A stretch of 53,212 nucleotides of DNA from W589 sp964611805 (GCA_964611805.1 CAZTBG010000006.1:1-53212), one strand, 5' to 3'. Shown: positions 7,598 through 15,129, counted from the first letter of the stretch. Notes: a model not told the origin generated them from the sequence alone. Numbers and translations: made by a program.

Positions 7598-7810
7598 ATG
7601 GACTTGAGGAAAGCGGTGTTGAGGAGCTTCGACTCCGGGAGCTATACAGCCACGGTACAGCTGGCCGGTAGCCATAAGGTCTATCTGGAGGACATTACCG
7701 TAGCCCGTAACCTGCCAGCAGCTGAGATGACTGCGGGCCGGAAGGTGGCGGTTATTTTCTTTGATGCGCACAATGCTAAAGAGGCGGTCGTGGTTGCCGT
7801 CTATACCTAG
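7598..7810 (+). CDS. Small beta-rich protein, possibly an OB-fold baseplate spike piece
   Basis: This 70-residue product is almost entirely short beta strands: VLRSFDSGSYTATVQLAG, VYLEDITVARN, VAVIFFDAHNAKEAVVVAVYT. The pattern resembles the OB-fold domain of phage gpV/gp5-type spikes, which normally follows the hub gene. It is about 40 bases downstream of the hub gene. Start taken at ATG 7598; an in-frame codon at 7586 is possible. Its 3' end overlaps the convergent GAF gene by 35 bases. It is the last gene of the cassette. The function is inferred from fold and position only. Confidence 0.5.
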   Translation: MDLRKAVLRSFDSGSYTATVQLAGSHKVYLEDITVARNLPAAEMTAGRKVAVIFFDAHNAKEAVVVAVYT

Positions 7811-8771
7811 CCGGCTCAGACGGCATATTTGCGGTATCTCTGGAGCCTGACCTGAACCCACCTTCCTTAACCCCCCTCTTTTCGAGGAGTTTCCGTTGCT
7901 TCTCGGCCAGGGTCTGCGGCCGGGCTGGCTGTCGATGGCTGTGGTAGCAGCCCGGGGGATGAATTTCCTTATCAATTGGTGGAGTGGGTTCATCTTTGCT
8001 GACAGTGACCGGTTCTGCCCTGGAAGATCTCTGTGTTATGTGCTCTGCCAGGTCTGCCAGGACACGGTTTTGCTCGGCGGCGCTCTGTCTTAGCTCCTGG
8101 GAGGCCTCACTGAGACCCTGAATAGCAGCAGTATGACTCTTCAGATGTATGGCGTACTCGGCTATGGCTGTAGCGAGTTCATCCAAAGCCTGTTCTGTTC
8201 GCGACATCCACTCTTCTGGTAGCGGGCCGGTGCGTTGCTTTCTTTCAATAATAAGAGCAAACTTCTCGGAGTGCCGGACAGGTGCTGCCAGTTGGCCTGC
8301 GGCATACTTGAGGAGCTTCAGTTCTCTCTCCCCGTAGGCCTTCGGGTGCTTGCTGGCAAAGATGAGACTGCCGAAGACCTCCCCCCCGGAGAAAAGCGGC
8401 ATGTAGACGATTGCCCTTATCCCCTGTTTCAGCCAGCAGGCACCAGTCCAGAATCGACTCTCCTGTTTCAGGTCTGGCTCCACCAGGGCTTTGTTGTTAC
8501 GAGCAAGCCAGGCGATGGGTGTGTTGTCCAGCGGTATGCTGTCCCCGAACTCCCAGTTTGAATCGAGCTTGGGGGATAGGGGAAATAGGTGGAGTAAGCT
8601 CGTTGATTCCTCAATCAGGCCAATGGCTGCCCAGCTAACAGGTATTAGCTCCTTAAGCTCAAAGGCGAATCCCTGTCCTATCTCGGTGATATCCGAGCTT
8701 GTAAGAACAATCTTGGAGAGTTCATTGGCCAGAGCGAGCTGTTCTTCTTTTTCCTTTTCCTTGCGCTTCAT
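7776..8771 (-). CDS. GAF-domain protein with C-terminal coiled coil
   Basis: After a charged N-terminal helix (MKRKEKEKEEQLALANELSK), residues about 15-165 form a GAF domain (SWAAIGLIEE through VYMPLFSGGEVFGSLIFASK), a small-molecule or redox sensor fold. Residues 185-245 are a helical, probably coiled segment (SRTEQALDELATAIAEY, LSEASQELRQSAAEQNRVLADLAEH). The last 80 residues are disordered, rich in Pro, Arg and Lys. There is no kinase, cyclase or methyl-accepting motif, so it is a sensor without a visible output domain. It lies 12 bases after the third gene of the secreted-protein operon and is probably co-transcribed with it. Its 3' end overlaps the phage-like cassette tail to tail. Confidence 0.7.
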   Translation of the reverse strand: MKRKEKEKEEQLALANELSKIVLTSSDITEIGQGFAFELKELIPVSWAAIGLIEESTSLLHLFPLSPKLDSNWEFGDSIPLDNTPIAWLARNNKALVEPDLKQESRFWTGACWLKQGIRAIVYMPLFSGGEVFGSLIFASKHPKAYGERELKLLKYAAGQLAAPVRHSEKFALIIERKQRTGPLPEEWMSRTEQALDELATAIAEYAIHLKSHTAAIQGLSEASQELRQSAAEQNRVLADLAEHITQRSSRAEPVTVSKDEPTPPIDKEIHPPGCYHSHRQPARPQTLAEKQRKLLEKRGVKEGGFRSGSRDTANMPSEPARYRRQPRPPL

Positions 8772-8783
8772 GGCCCTGTCCTG

Positions 8784-9371
8784 TTACCTGAGCCAGTGCC
8801 TGGTCTTTAGCCCGGTAGTCCATTCAGTTCTCTGCCTGTCTTTCCAGCGCGTCCAGAAGACGGCTCCAATTACACAGACAGCCATGATTCCGCCACCAAT
8901 GCCCCATTCCATATGTGCCGGACGTGGCTGACCGACCGTGACCAGAATGATAGAGCTGTCATTCAGCAGAGGCTCCCCGGCACATGAGATGTCGATACTG
9001 ACTGCCCACTTCTGCCCGACCAGGCTTTCGTCGTTGGGAATGGTAATCTCCACCGTCAACCATGCCTGCTCGCCGGGTGCAAGTAAGGTGTCTCCCGCAA
9101 TGAGATTAATCCAGGTAAGGTCGGGGAAGCTATCATAACCTTCTGGTGGGTTGGAGAGCTGGGCCGACGAGAAACGGAAGCTATAGCTCCGTTCCAGGCC
9201 ATTTTCCATCGAAAGTATAATACTGCTGGTGGTACCGGGTAATACTTCAAGCTCAGCGGTATGGGGAGAGATAATCAGACTCCCGGCAAGCACAGGCACT
9301 GGCATCGTGAAATAAAACAGCAGGGCTACTGCTACCGTAAAGCTGACATACTTGAGCATTTGCCTCACCAT
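8784..9371 (-). CDS. Secreted Ig-like protein with C-terminal membrane anchor (3rd gene of surface operon)
   Basis: The product has a signal peptide (LKYVSFTVAVALLFYFTMP...VLA), a beta-sandwich-like domain of about 130 residues (SLIISPHTAELEVLPGTTSS...), then one transmembrane helix (WGIGGGIMAVCVIGAVFW) and a basic cytoplasmic tail. This gives an extracytoplasmic domain held in the membrane by its C terminus. The ATG at 9371 overlaps the previous stop in ATGGTGA, so translation is coupled; an ATG at 9359 is an alternative. It is a homolog-like partner of the preceding gene with the same layout (ISPxxxxxxxxPG start of the mature domain). The family is unnamed; the layout recalls DUF916/WxL-interacting surface proteins, but this is only an analogy. 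Confidence 0.68.
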   Translation of the reverse strand: MVRQMLKYVSFTVAVALLFYFTMPVPVLAGSLIISPHTAELEVLPGTTSSIILSMENGLERSYSFRFSSAQLSNPPEGYDSFPDLTWINLIAGDTLLAPGEQAWLTVEITIPNDESLVGQKWAVSIDISCAGEPLLNDSSIILVTVGQPRPAHMEWGIGGGIMAVCVIGAVFWTRWKDRQRTEWTTGLKTRHWLR

Positions 9372-9946
9372 CTGCCTACCCACTTCTTGAGTTCCCTCCG
9401 GTTACTGAATATCACGGTGCCAGCGACCACCACCCCTCCGGCTATTGCCCCCACGAGAACCCAGTTAATTCCTCCAGCGTATGCCACAGTGATGGACAGG
9501 AGAAGTCGGCTATCAATCTTGACCTGTAGTATTCCCATTGTATTAAGGGTAGCGCGGAGCCAGCATTCATATCTCTTTCCTCCCCAGTCCCCGGAGGAGG
9601 GGACAGTAACCGTGATTTGGACCTCCTGTTCGGAATACTGTCCCAATTCAAACTGCTGCGGGGTAAGGCTTATCCAGTCCGTATCAGGTATTGGCTCATA
9701 CCCGGGAGTCAGATTGTCCACGTACGGGATTTCGGCTGACATCAATACGACCGCCGGAAAGTCTTTATTATTTGATACGGTGATTGTACCGCTTCTGCTC
9801 TCACCGGGTCGGATACCGGTTACTGGAACCCTGCCTGGTGAAATAGCCCAGCCCTCGTTCTCCTGTGCCAGGGTGGGGGAGGGGGAAATAGCCATCATAG
9901 CCAGCAGGGCTACCATTGCCCACCTGAGCCAACCTCTTCCGGTCAC
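9365..9946 (-). CDS. Secreted Ig-like protein with C-terminal membrane anchor (2nd gene)
   Basis: The 193-residue product has a signal peptide ending near PTLAQEN. The mature domain begins WAISPGRVPVTGIRPGE and keeps a beta-sandwich pattern through DWISLTPQQFELG...VQITVTVPSS. It then has a transmembrane helix (NWVLVGAIAGGVVVAGTVIF) followed by RRELKKW, placing the domain outside the cell. Start is the GTG at 9946, 6 bases after the previous stop. The same architecture in the next gene suggests duplication and probably a shared surface complex with the small exported protein encoded upstream. No enzyme motif is seen. Confidence 0.68.
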   Translation of the reverse strand: MTGRGWLRWAMVALLAMMAISPSPTLAQENEGWAISPGRVPVTGIRPGESRSGTITVSNNKDFPAVVLMSAEIPYVDNLTPGYEPIPDTDWISLTPQQFELGQYSEQEVQITVTVPSSGDWGGKRYECWLRATLNTMGILQVKIDSRLLLSITVAYAGGINWVLVGAIAGGVVVAGTVIFSNRRELKKWVGRW

Positions 9947-9952
9947 GGTTCA

Positions 9953-10456
9953 TCAACCCTGCACCGCATGTATTGTTACGATAGCCTGTACTGATTCACC
10001 CGCTCCGGGTAAATCACCGCTTGTTGGTGTCTTCACCGTCAGTGAAAAACGCTTGCTCTGGTTCTTGTTAAGGTCCTGTACGAAGTCAGCTGGAGTCGTG
10101 GTGACATTACCTGTTCCTCCGGCCCCCTCGATGTCGTATTCGATTTCATACTGATTATTACCGGGTGACGTGCCCAGTCGCCATCGGTAGCCACTCCCCT
10201 CGGCGTTAATGCCCATTATGGTGGTATCCACTTTAACACTACCACGGTTGACCAGAGTGAAGTCCTTGAGGTACGACGAGTTCAACTCTACCGCATCTAT
10301 CTGCCATTCGGCGGGTGTGACCTCGATGTCTATAGCAACCGCCGGACCGCTCATGGTGATGGTTATCGTGGCGTCACTGCCAGCCAGCGCCACAATCGGG
10401 ATTGACAGTGCTATCACGGCCACCAGCGCTGTGAGCAGCAAGCCCTTTGCTTTCAC
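9953..10456 (-). CDS. Small exported beta-rich protein (1st gene of surface operon)
   Basis: The 167-residue protein starts at a GTG (10456) with AGGAGG 7 bases upstream. A clear signal peptide (KAKGLLLTALVAVIALSIPIVALAG) precedes a mature domain of about 140 residues. That domain is rich in Thr, Val and Asp (ATITITMSGPAVAIDIEVTPAEWQID), with no cysteine and no membrane anchor. It heads a minus-strand operon with two membrane-anchored Ig-like proteins and a GAF protein. The arrangement suggests a surface or periplasm-facing layer subunit displayed by the two anchored partners. The family is not recognised. Confidence 0.68.
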   Translation of the reverse strand: MKAKGLLLTALVAVIALSIPIVALAGSDATITITMSGPAVAIDIEVTPAEWQIDAVELNSSYLKDFTLVNRGSVKVDTTIMGINAEGSGYRWRLGTSPGNNQYEIEYDIEGAGGTGNVTTTPADFVQDLNKNQSKRFSLTVKTPTSGDLPGAGESVQAIVTIHAVQG

Positions 10457-10606
10457 CTATCAATCCTCCTGCAAGGTTCAGGTAATTCTACCATACTTTC
10501 TCTGAAGGTAGAAAGCTCTCGCTAACAGGTTTTTCGGAGTTTCCTCCTGTGAGCAGCAGTTGTGGATATGTGAAGCAGTTGACAAGCGATGTTACCCGTT
10601 ATAGTA

Positions 10607-10635
10607 AAAAGGCTGGTTACTGGAACCAGCCTTTT
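10607..10635 (-). terminator. Bidirectional intrinsic terminator after the atypical receiver gene
   Basis: AAAAGGCTGGTT (10607-10618) and AACCAGCCTTTT (10624-10635) form a perfect 12-bp stem around a 5-base loop. The A-run before and T-run after make it a terminator in either direction. On the minus strand it ends the gene at 10662-11447 and separates it from the surface operon starting at 10456. Confidence 0.85.
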
Positions 10636-10661
10636 GAAAATGTTAATTTCCGTAATTCTTC

Positions 10662-11447
10662 CTAATCGGCCTTATCCATGGCGGACTTGAGGCGTTCCCT
10701 GATGCTGTCCTTGAAGGCGGAGAATTCTTCTCTGGTCACGTACTCTTCGGAAGGCTGACCAGCGAGGCGAGCGCGTAGGCTCATTGGCAGACCAGTTGGT
10801 ACTGCTGCAATCACCTGACGGCTCTGTTCGTTGGCTACCAGCTTAGACAGAATAGTCTTGAAGGCGCGGTTGATACTCTCCTCGCTGATGCCGAGGGCCT
10901 GGTAAACCTGGTCTAGCGGGGCGCCATTAGCTGTGTGGTGCAGGATTTCAGTCTCTCCTGGTGTAAGTTGCGCCATGATGTTGCCCAACTGCTCTCCTAT
11001 CGCCGTGTACTCTTCGAATTCATCCAGTACCCGGGAGGCAATTTCCGGCCTGAGCAGGGCATCACTGATTGGTTGCTTGCCTTGGGCGGCTGCCCTGATG
11101 CTGTCAATCAGGTCGACTGGGTCAACTTCCTTGGTCAGACAGGCACTGGCCCCACTTTTTATTGCCTGAAAGAGCTGCTCATCATTATCATTATCCATGA
11201 TAAGGACCGTGGCTATTGACGGGAAGTTGCGTTTGAGGTAGCCGGTTACCCGGATGCCATCAAGCTTCTCATGGTTCGTGTTCAGGACAGCGACGTCCGG
11301 TGGGTTTGCTTCGATTGCCTTCAGGGCATCTTCGCTACTGGTTGTCTCGCCGATAACCTCGAAGTCCTCCTCCCCGGACAAGGTAAAATGGATACCCTCC
11401 CGGAACAGCACCTGCCAGTCTGACAGGAAAACGCCGACCCTATCCAT
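10662..11447 (-). CDS. Atypical NarL-type response regulator lacking the phospho-acceptor Asp
   Basis: Residues 1-120 form a receiver domain and residues about 158-215 a LuxR/NarL-like helix-turn-helix (LTPGETEILHHTANGAPLDQVYQALGIS). A charged C-terminal extension follows (REEFSAFKDSIRERLKSAMDKAD). In the receiver the phosphorylated Asp is Asn56 (DVAVLNTNHEKLDG) and one of the two acidic-pocket residues is Ser9, while Lys106 is kept. Such receivers are generally not phosphorylated and may work constitutively or through ligand or partner binding. The HTH is also divergent. The gene is preceded by three 11-bp repeats suited to an OmpR-type regulator, whose gene lies directly upstream, and is closed by a strong terminator. 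Confidence 0.8.
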   Translation of the reverse strand: MDRVGVFLSDWQVLFREGIHFTLSGEEDFEVIGETTSSEDALKAIEANPPDVAVLNTNHEKLDGIRVTGYLKRNFPSIATVLIMDNDNDEQLFQAIKSGASACLTKEVDPVDLIDSIRAAAQGKQPISDALLRPEIASRVLDEFEEYTAIGEQLGNIMAQLTPGETEILHHTANGAPLDQVYQALGISEESINRAFKTILSKLVANEQSRQVIAAVPTGLPMSLRARLAGQPSEEYVTREEFSAFKDSIRERLKSAMDKAD

Positions 11448-11535
11448 GTTTTTCTCCTTCGTACATAATCTGGATACTCTCTATCGAGTCTAATTTAAGC
11501 ATAAGGTCGTAAAGTGGGGAATAAAGTTCCTAAAC

Positions 11536-11572
11536 ATTATATAAAGATTTCATAAAGATTTCATAAAGATTC
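11536..11572 (-). promoter_or_regulatory. Three 11-bp-phased direct repeats plus TATAAT before the atypical receiver gene
   Basis: On the minus strand GAATCTTTAT, GAAATCTTTAT and GAAATCTTTAT follow one another at exactly 11-bp steps from 11572 to 11541. A perfect TATAAT (11541-11536) abuts the last repeat. There is no -35 hexamer; the repeats occupy its place. OmpR/PhoB-family regulators are known to bind tandem direct repeats with 11-bp spacing and to substitute for -35 recognition. The gene 60 bp upstream on the same strand encodes such a regulator. Transcription would start near 11529, giving a leader of about 80 bases. Confidence 0.6.
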
Positions 11573-11631
11573 GGACCGGGTGACCCGAGGCTGTCTTGCC
11601 CAGCGGTGCATTCCGCGCAGTCCCGGGAGGG

Positions 11632-12330
11632 TTAAGTGTTATCCTGGCGGATAAACCTGTAGCCCATGCCATGCTCGGTAATGATAATTCTGGGTGAGTT
11701 GACGCTATCCCCCAGCTTCTGTCTGAGGTGCTGGATGTGTACCCGGAGCAGGTCCCGGGTATCCTGGTACCCTTCTCCCCAGACCTTGGTCAGCAGGTTC
11801 TCGTGTGTCAGCAGGCGTCCCTCATTCCTGATGAGGTGGTGCAGAAGTTTCATCTCGGTGGACGTTAGCTTCACCGGTTTCCCGCTCACCTTCACCTCAT
11901 TGGTGGCGAAATTGACTGACAGATTGCCGCTGGTGTAGGGGCGGTCATCGCCGCTGGCCGGTATTCCACGTGAGCGGCGCAGCACTGCTTCCACTCTGGC
12001 GATGAGCTCAATATGGCTGAAGGGCTTTACCATGTAGTCGTCAGCCCCGAGTTCAAGCCCTCTGGCGATATCAACATCCTCTCCTTTTACAGTCAGCATG
12101 ATAACCGGTATCTGCGAAAACCGTCGTATCTCGCGGATTACACTGAATCCGTCCATATCAGGAAGGTTGACGTCCAGAATGACAATATCAGGACTTTCAG
12201 CTTCGATGAGCTCCAGCCCCTTGGTCCCGTCGTGGGCTGGAAGTACCTCGGCGCCACTCCAGCGGAGCTGAAAACACAGGGAAACAACCTCTACGATGTC
12301 GGGTGCATCATCGACAACAACTACTTTCAA
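11632..12330 (-). CDS. OmpR/PhoB-family response regulator
   Basis: The 232-residue protein has a complete receiver (acidic pair D7-D8, phospho-acceptor D53 in DIVILDVNLPDMDG, Lys in VKPFS). A C-terminal winged-helix DNA-binding domain follows (SGKPVKLTSTEMKLLHHLIRNEGRLLTHENLLTKVWG). I place the start at the TTG at 12330, five bases after AGGAGG, so that the product begins (M)KVVVVDDAP. It overlaps the kinase stop by 4 bases (TTGA), a sign of tight coupling with that kinase. A likely target is the 11-bp repeat array just downstream, before the atypical receiver gene. Confidence 0.9.
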   Translation of the reverse strand: MKVVVVDDAPDIVEVVSLCFQLRWSGAEVLPAHDGTKGLELIEAESPDIVILDVNLPDMDGFSVIREIRRFSQIPVIMLTVKGEDVDIARGLELGADDYMVKPFSHIELIARVEAVLRRSRGIPASGDDRPYTSGNLSVNFATNEVKVSGKPVKLTSTEMKLLHHLIRNEGRLLTHENLLTKVWGEGYQDTRDLLRVHIQHLRQKLGDSVNSPRIIITEHGMGYRFIRQDNT

Positions 12331-13043
12331 GCGGTCCTCCTGAAAAGCGGCAGCGAGACAGAGAAGCTGCAACCGCGACCCATCTGGCTCTCAACCCATA
12401 TTTTACCACTGTGCAGCTCTACAAGGAACTTGGCGATGGTCAGGCCAAGTCCTCCTTCACCGTCACTCCGCCCAATCTGGTAGTGGGGTTTAAAGATTAG
12501 TTCCTGTTCCTCAACCGGGATACCGCCGCAGCTGTCACTTATTCGGATTATCAGGTTCTCCCTGTCTTGCTGCCAGGCGCTTATTCTGATGTTGCCTCCC
12601 TCACGGGAGAACTTGGTGGCGTTGGCGGTCAGTAAGAGCAGTATCTGTCCCAGGTGTTGTTTATCTGCCCTGACTAGAGGTAGAGAATCTGCTATCTCCA
12701 GTTCAAGGTTCTGTTTCCGTGCCTGAATCTGGGGATGAATCCTTGTCACCACGTCGCGGATGGCTTGGCCGATATCGACAGGCTCCGGCCGGAACTGAAA
12801 GTCCTGTACCGGCTGCCTGGGCATCTGCGCAAAGAAGGTCACACTCTCGTCAAGCCGGTGGGCGTTGCGTATAATGGCCTGAAGGAGCTTCCACTGCACG
12901 CTGCCTTCCTCCGGGTGCAGTTCGTCGGCAATAAGCTCGGCTGAGGCGATAATGGCAGTGAGGGAGGTCTTGAGCTCGTGTGTCATCGCCGCCACAAAAT
13001 CTACCTGAGTGCTATCCTGATTAACCATGTTATTTGTCTGCAA
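12327..13043 (-). CDS. Short soluble histidine kinase without sensor domain
   Basis: The 238-residue protein consists only of a dimerisation/phospho-acceptor domain (H22 in AAMTHELKTSLTA) and an ATPase domain (N box LTANATKFS, G1 DSCGGIP, G2 GEGGLGLTI). There is no transmembrane helix, PAS or GAF domain. Its input must come from a partner; the GAF protein of the downstream operon is one possibility, but this is speculative. It precedes and overlaps its cognate OmpR-type regulator. The proposed start is the TTG at 13043; a GGAGGGAGG lies somewhat far upstream, and an in-frame ATG at 13028 is possible. Confidence 0.88.
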   Translation of the reverse strand: MQTNNMVNQDSTQVDFVAAMTHELKTSLTAIIASAELIADELHPEEGSVQWKLLQAIIRNAHRLDESVTFFAQMPRQPVQDFQFRPEPVDIGQAIRDVVTRIHPQIQARKQNLELEIADSLPLVRADKQHLGQILLLLTANATKFSREGGNIRISAWQQDRENLIIRISDSCGGIPVEEQELIFKPHYQIGRSDGEGGLGLTIAKFLVELHSGKIWVESQMGRGCSFSVSLPLFRRTA

Positions 13044-13145
13044 GTGCCCTAATTACCTCCCTCCATCCCGCGTGTCCCAATAATAACAACCGTTAGCTTC
13101 TTCCGACAGTAGAGCACAGCGTTGGCAGCGCGGTATGGATTGACT

Positions 13146-13532
13146 CTACTTGTCCATGCTCTTGGCAATGCTCCTGAGAATTGTGAGAATGCCGATGACA
13201 GCACGCTGCATCTCGGGTGGTTCTTGACTCAGGACCCTGGCGACATAGGGGTCTAACTGTCCACTACCATAGGTCGGAAGTCTCTCTGACGTTCGTGGTG
13301 ACTGAGATGACAGATAACCGGCCAGTGTAAATAGTTCATTCTCCTCGAAGCCGAGAGGTGCCGCAATCTTCCGCAGGATGTGCGCTGAGGGAAAGCGCTC
13401 TCCGCGTTCGATTCGGCCCAGGTGTGAGGCGGATACCTCCGCCTTGCCGGCCAATTCCTGAAGTGTCAGTGGTAGACTGATTCTCTGCTGTTTCAGTATT
13501 GTGCCGATGTGATTTTCGCCCCGGCTGTCCAT
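13146..13532 (-). CDS. XRE-family HTH transcriptional regulator
   Basis: Residues 7-65 (from the ATG at 13532) form a lambda-repressor-like HTH: IGTILKQQRISLPLTLQELAGKAEVSASHLGRIERGERFPS, with the usual 'S-S-H-L-G-R-I-E-R-G' recognition helix. The rest (to residue 128) is helical with no known ligand fold and may mediate dimerisation. The frame is open further upstream to 13598, but that extension is of low quality. The gene stands alone between the kinase and the divergent FAD dehydrogenase, so it may regulate either. No target operator was identified. Confidence 0.78.
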   Translation of the reverse strand: MDSRGENHIGTILKQQRISLPLTLQELAGKAEVSASHLGRIERGERFPSAHILRKIAAPLGFEENELFTLAGYLSSQSPRTSERLPTYGSGQLDPYVARVLSQEPPEMQRAVIGILTILRSIAKSMDK

Positions 13533-13669
13533 TACGAGTATTGTAGTTAGCCAACTGGCAAAAGTCAATCCTCGTTGTGTGCTCGTTTTGGCTTCCACTA
13601 GGTCAATAGGCCAGTTCCTTGACGCCTAGGAACACCAGTTATACAATGGCAATGCGGAGCAAAAGTACT

Positions 13670-13699
13670 ATGGCTATGAAATCTAAAGTACTATGGTAA
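13670..13699 (+). CDS. Nine-codon leader ORF overlapping the FAD dehydrogenase start
   Basis: An ATG at 13670, ten bases after GGAG, opens a frame MAMKSKVLW that stops at 13699. The downstream gene's ATG at 13693 lies inside it and has no Shine-Dalgarno site of its own. This geometry suits termination-reinitiation coupling. The 12-mer AAAGTACTATGG occurs twice, at 13662 and 13685, each containing one of the two ATGs, so the leader may simply reflect a local duplication of the start region. Confidence 0.35.
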   Translation: MAMKSKVLW

Positions 13700-15084
13700 C
13701 AAAATACGATGTTATAATTGTCGGCGGCGGTCCGGCGGGTATCTTTACAGCTCTGGAGCTAGCTCAGTCTTCTGGCCTGAGTATTTTACTTATTGAAAAG
13801 GGACGGGATATTGATGGTCGCCAGTGTCCGGCACGCGACCGGGACGGCCGCTGTGTTACCTGCACACCATGCAATCTGGTCTGTGGTCTCGGTGGTGCCG
13901 GCGCTTTCAGCGATGGTAAACTGACACTCTCGGCTGATGTTGGTGGTCGGCTGGCTGATTACGTTGGTGAGGGTAGGACGGCTGACCTCATTCAGTATGT
14001 CGATGATACTTATCGCAGGTTTGGTGCCCCGGACAGGCTGTACGGCGTGGGAGATGATGTTGACCGGCTGTGCCATCAGGCAGCGCTGGCGGGGCTGCAC
14101 TTGAGGCCGGTCCCTATCCGCCATCTGGGGACAGAGCACTGCCGCTCTGTTCTCAGATCCATGCGGGACTACCTTGAGCCGCATATTGACCTCAAACTTA
14201 ATGCCGTAGCCAGCAGCGTCATCGTTAACGATGGTCGCGCGACGGGTATTGTGACCGAGGCGGGGGACAGGTATGACTGCGATTACCTGGTTCTGGCTCC
14301 TGGTAGGGAGGGGGCTGACTGGCTGTCACGGGAGGCGAAACGGCTTGACCTGACGATGCACAATAATCCGGTCGACGTCGGTGTTCGGGTCGAAGTGCCA
14401 AACGTGGTCATGGAAGACTTCTGTAATATCCTTTATGAGGTGAAGCTGGAGTTTTTCTCGCCCAGTTTTAATGACAGGATAAGGACGTTCTGCATGTGTC
14501 CTGAGGGAGAGGTCATTCTGGAGTCCACCGGTGGTACTGATCCGGTAATTACAGTTAACGGGCACAGCTACGCAGAGCGCAAGAGTGGCAATACCAATTT
14601 TGCCCTCCTGATGAGCACTTCTTTCACCGAGCCTTTTCACGAGCCGATTGCCTATGGGAAGTACCTGGCGAGGCTGGCCAATATCCTCAGTGGGGGGGTG
14701 CTGGTGCAGCGTTTCGGTGACCTGATGCAGGGCCGACGTTCCACGCCGGCTCGTATTGACGAGGGGCTGGTGCGTCCTACCCTGACCAGTGCTACCCCCG
14801 GTGACCTCAGCTTCGTCTTGCCTTATCGTCACCTTGCGGGCATTATAGACATGCTCAGGGCGATGGACAGGCTAATACCGGGTGTCGCTTCGCAACATAC
14901 CCTGCTTTACGGAGTGGAGGTCAAGTTCTATTCCGGACGTCTTCAGCTCAGCCCTGGTCTTGAAACCGAGGTCGGCAATATGTTTGCCGCTGGTGATGGT
15001 GCCGGAGTTAGCCGTGGTCTGATTCAGGCGTCGGCCTCCGGTGTCGTCGTTGCCCGGGAAATAATGAGCCATGTGGGTAGCTAG
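13693..15084 (+). CDS. NAD(P)/FAD-dependent dehydrogenase (COG2509-like)
   Basis: The 463-residue protein begins with a classical FAD-binding Rossmann motif, VIIVGGGPAGIFTALELA. It continues with the Cys-rich segment CPARDRDGRCVTCTPCNLVCG, followed by GLGGAGAFSDGKL, and ends with a second FAD contact (NMFAAGDGAGVSRGLIQASASG). This pattern is typical of the 'uncharacterised FAD-dependent dehydrogenase' family COG2509. Its substrate is unknown; the reaction is a flavin-dependent redox step in the cytoplasm. It is complete. Translation may be coupled to the short leader ORF at 13670-13699. It lies between a divergent XRE regulator and the ribosomal gene rpsU. Confidence 0.85.
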   Translation: MVTKYDVIIVGGGPAGIFTALELAQSSGLSILLIEKGRDIDGRQCPARDRDGRCVTCTPCNLVCGLGGAGAFSDGKLTLSADVGGRLADYVGEGRTADLIQYVDDTYRRFGAPDRLYGVGDDVDRLCHQAALAGLHLRPVPIRHLGTEHCRSVLRSMRDYLEPHIDLKLNAVASSVIVNDGRATGIVTEAGDRYDCDYLVLAPGREGADWLSREAKRLDLTMHNNPVDVGVRVEVPNVVMEDFCNILYEVKLEFFSPSFNDRIRTFCMCPEGEVILESTGGTDPVITVNGHSYAERKSGNTNFALLMSTSFTEPFHEPIAYGKYLARLANILSGGVLVQRFGDLMQGRRSTPARIDEGLVRPTLTSATPGDLSFVLPYRHLAGIIDMLRAMDRLIPGVASQHTLLYGVEVKFYSGRLQLSPGLETEVGNMFAAGDGAGVSRGLIQASASGVVVAREIMSHVGS

Positions 15085-15129
15085 CGCCACTACTGGTAAA
15101 GCGAAGCGAACCTGTATTGCCGCCGCTTC

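Noticed and set aside
9261..10154. 297-codon plus-strand frame opposite the surface operon
   Set aside because: The opposite strand carries signal peptides, membrane anchors and coupled starts; the plus frame is Ser/Pro/Thr-rich shadow sequence.
10579..10607. TTGACA-N17-TAGTAA promoter-like sequence on the plus strand
   Set aside because: Transcription would run straight into the bidirectional terminator at 10607-10635, with no gene to read; probably chance.
11541..11572. CRISPR-like array of the ATAAAGATTTC repeat
   Set aside because: Only three units of 11 bp with no spacers; the spacing and adjacent TATAAT fit a regulator binding array.
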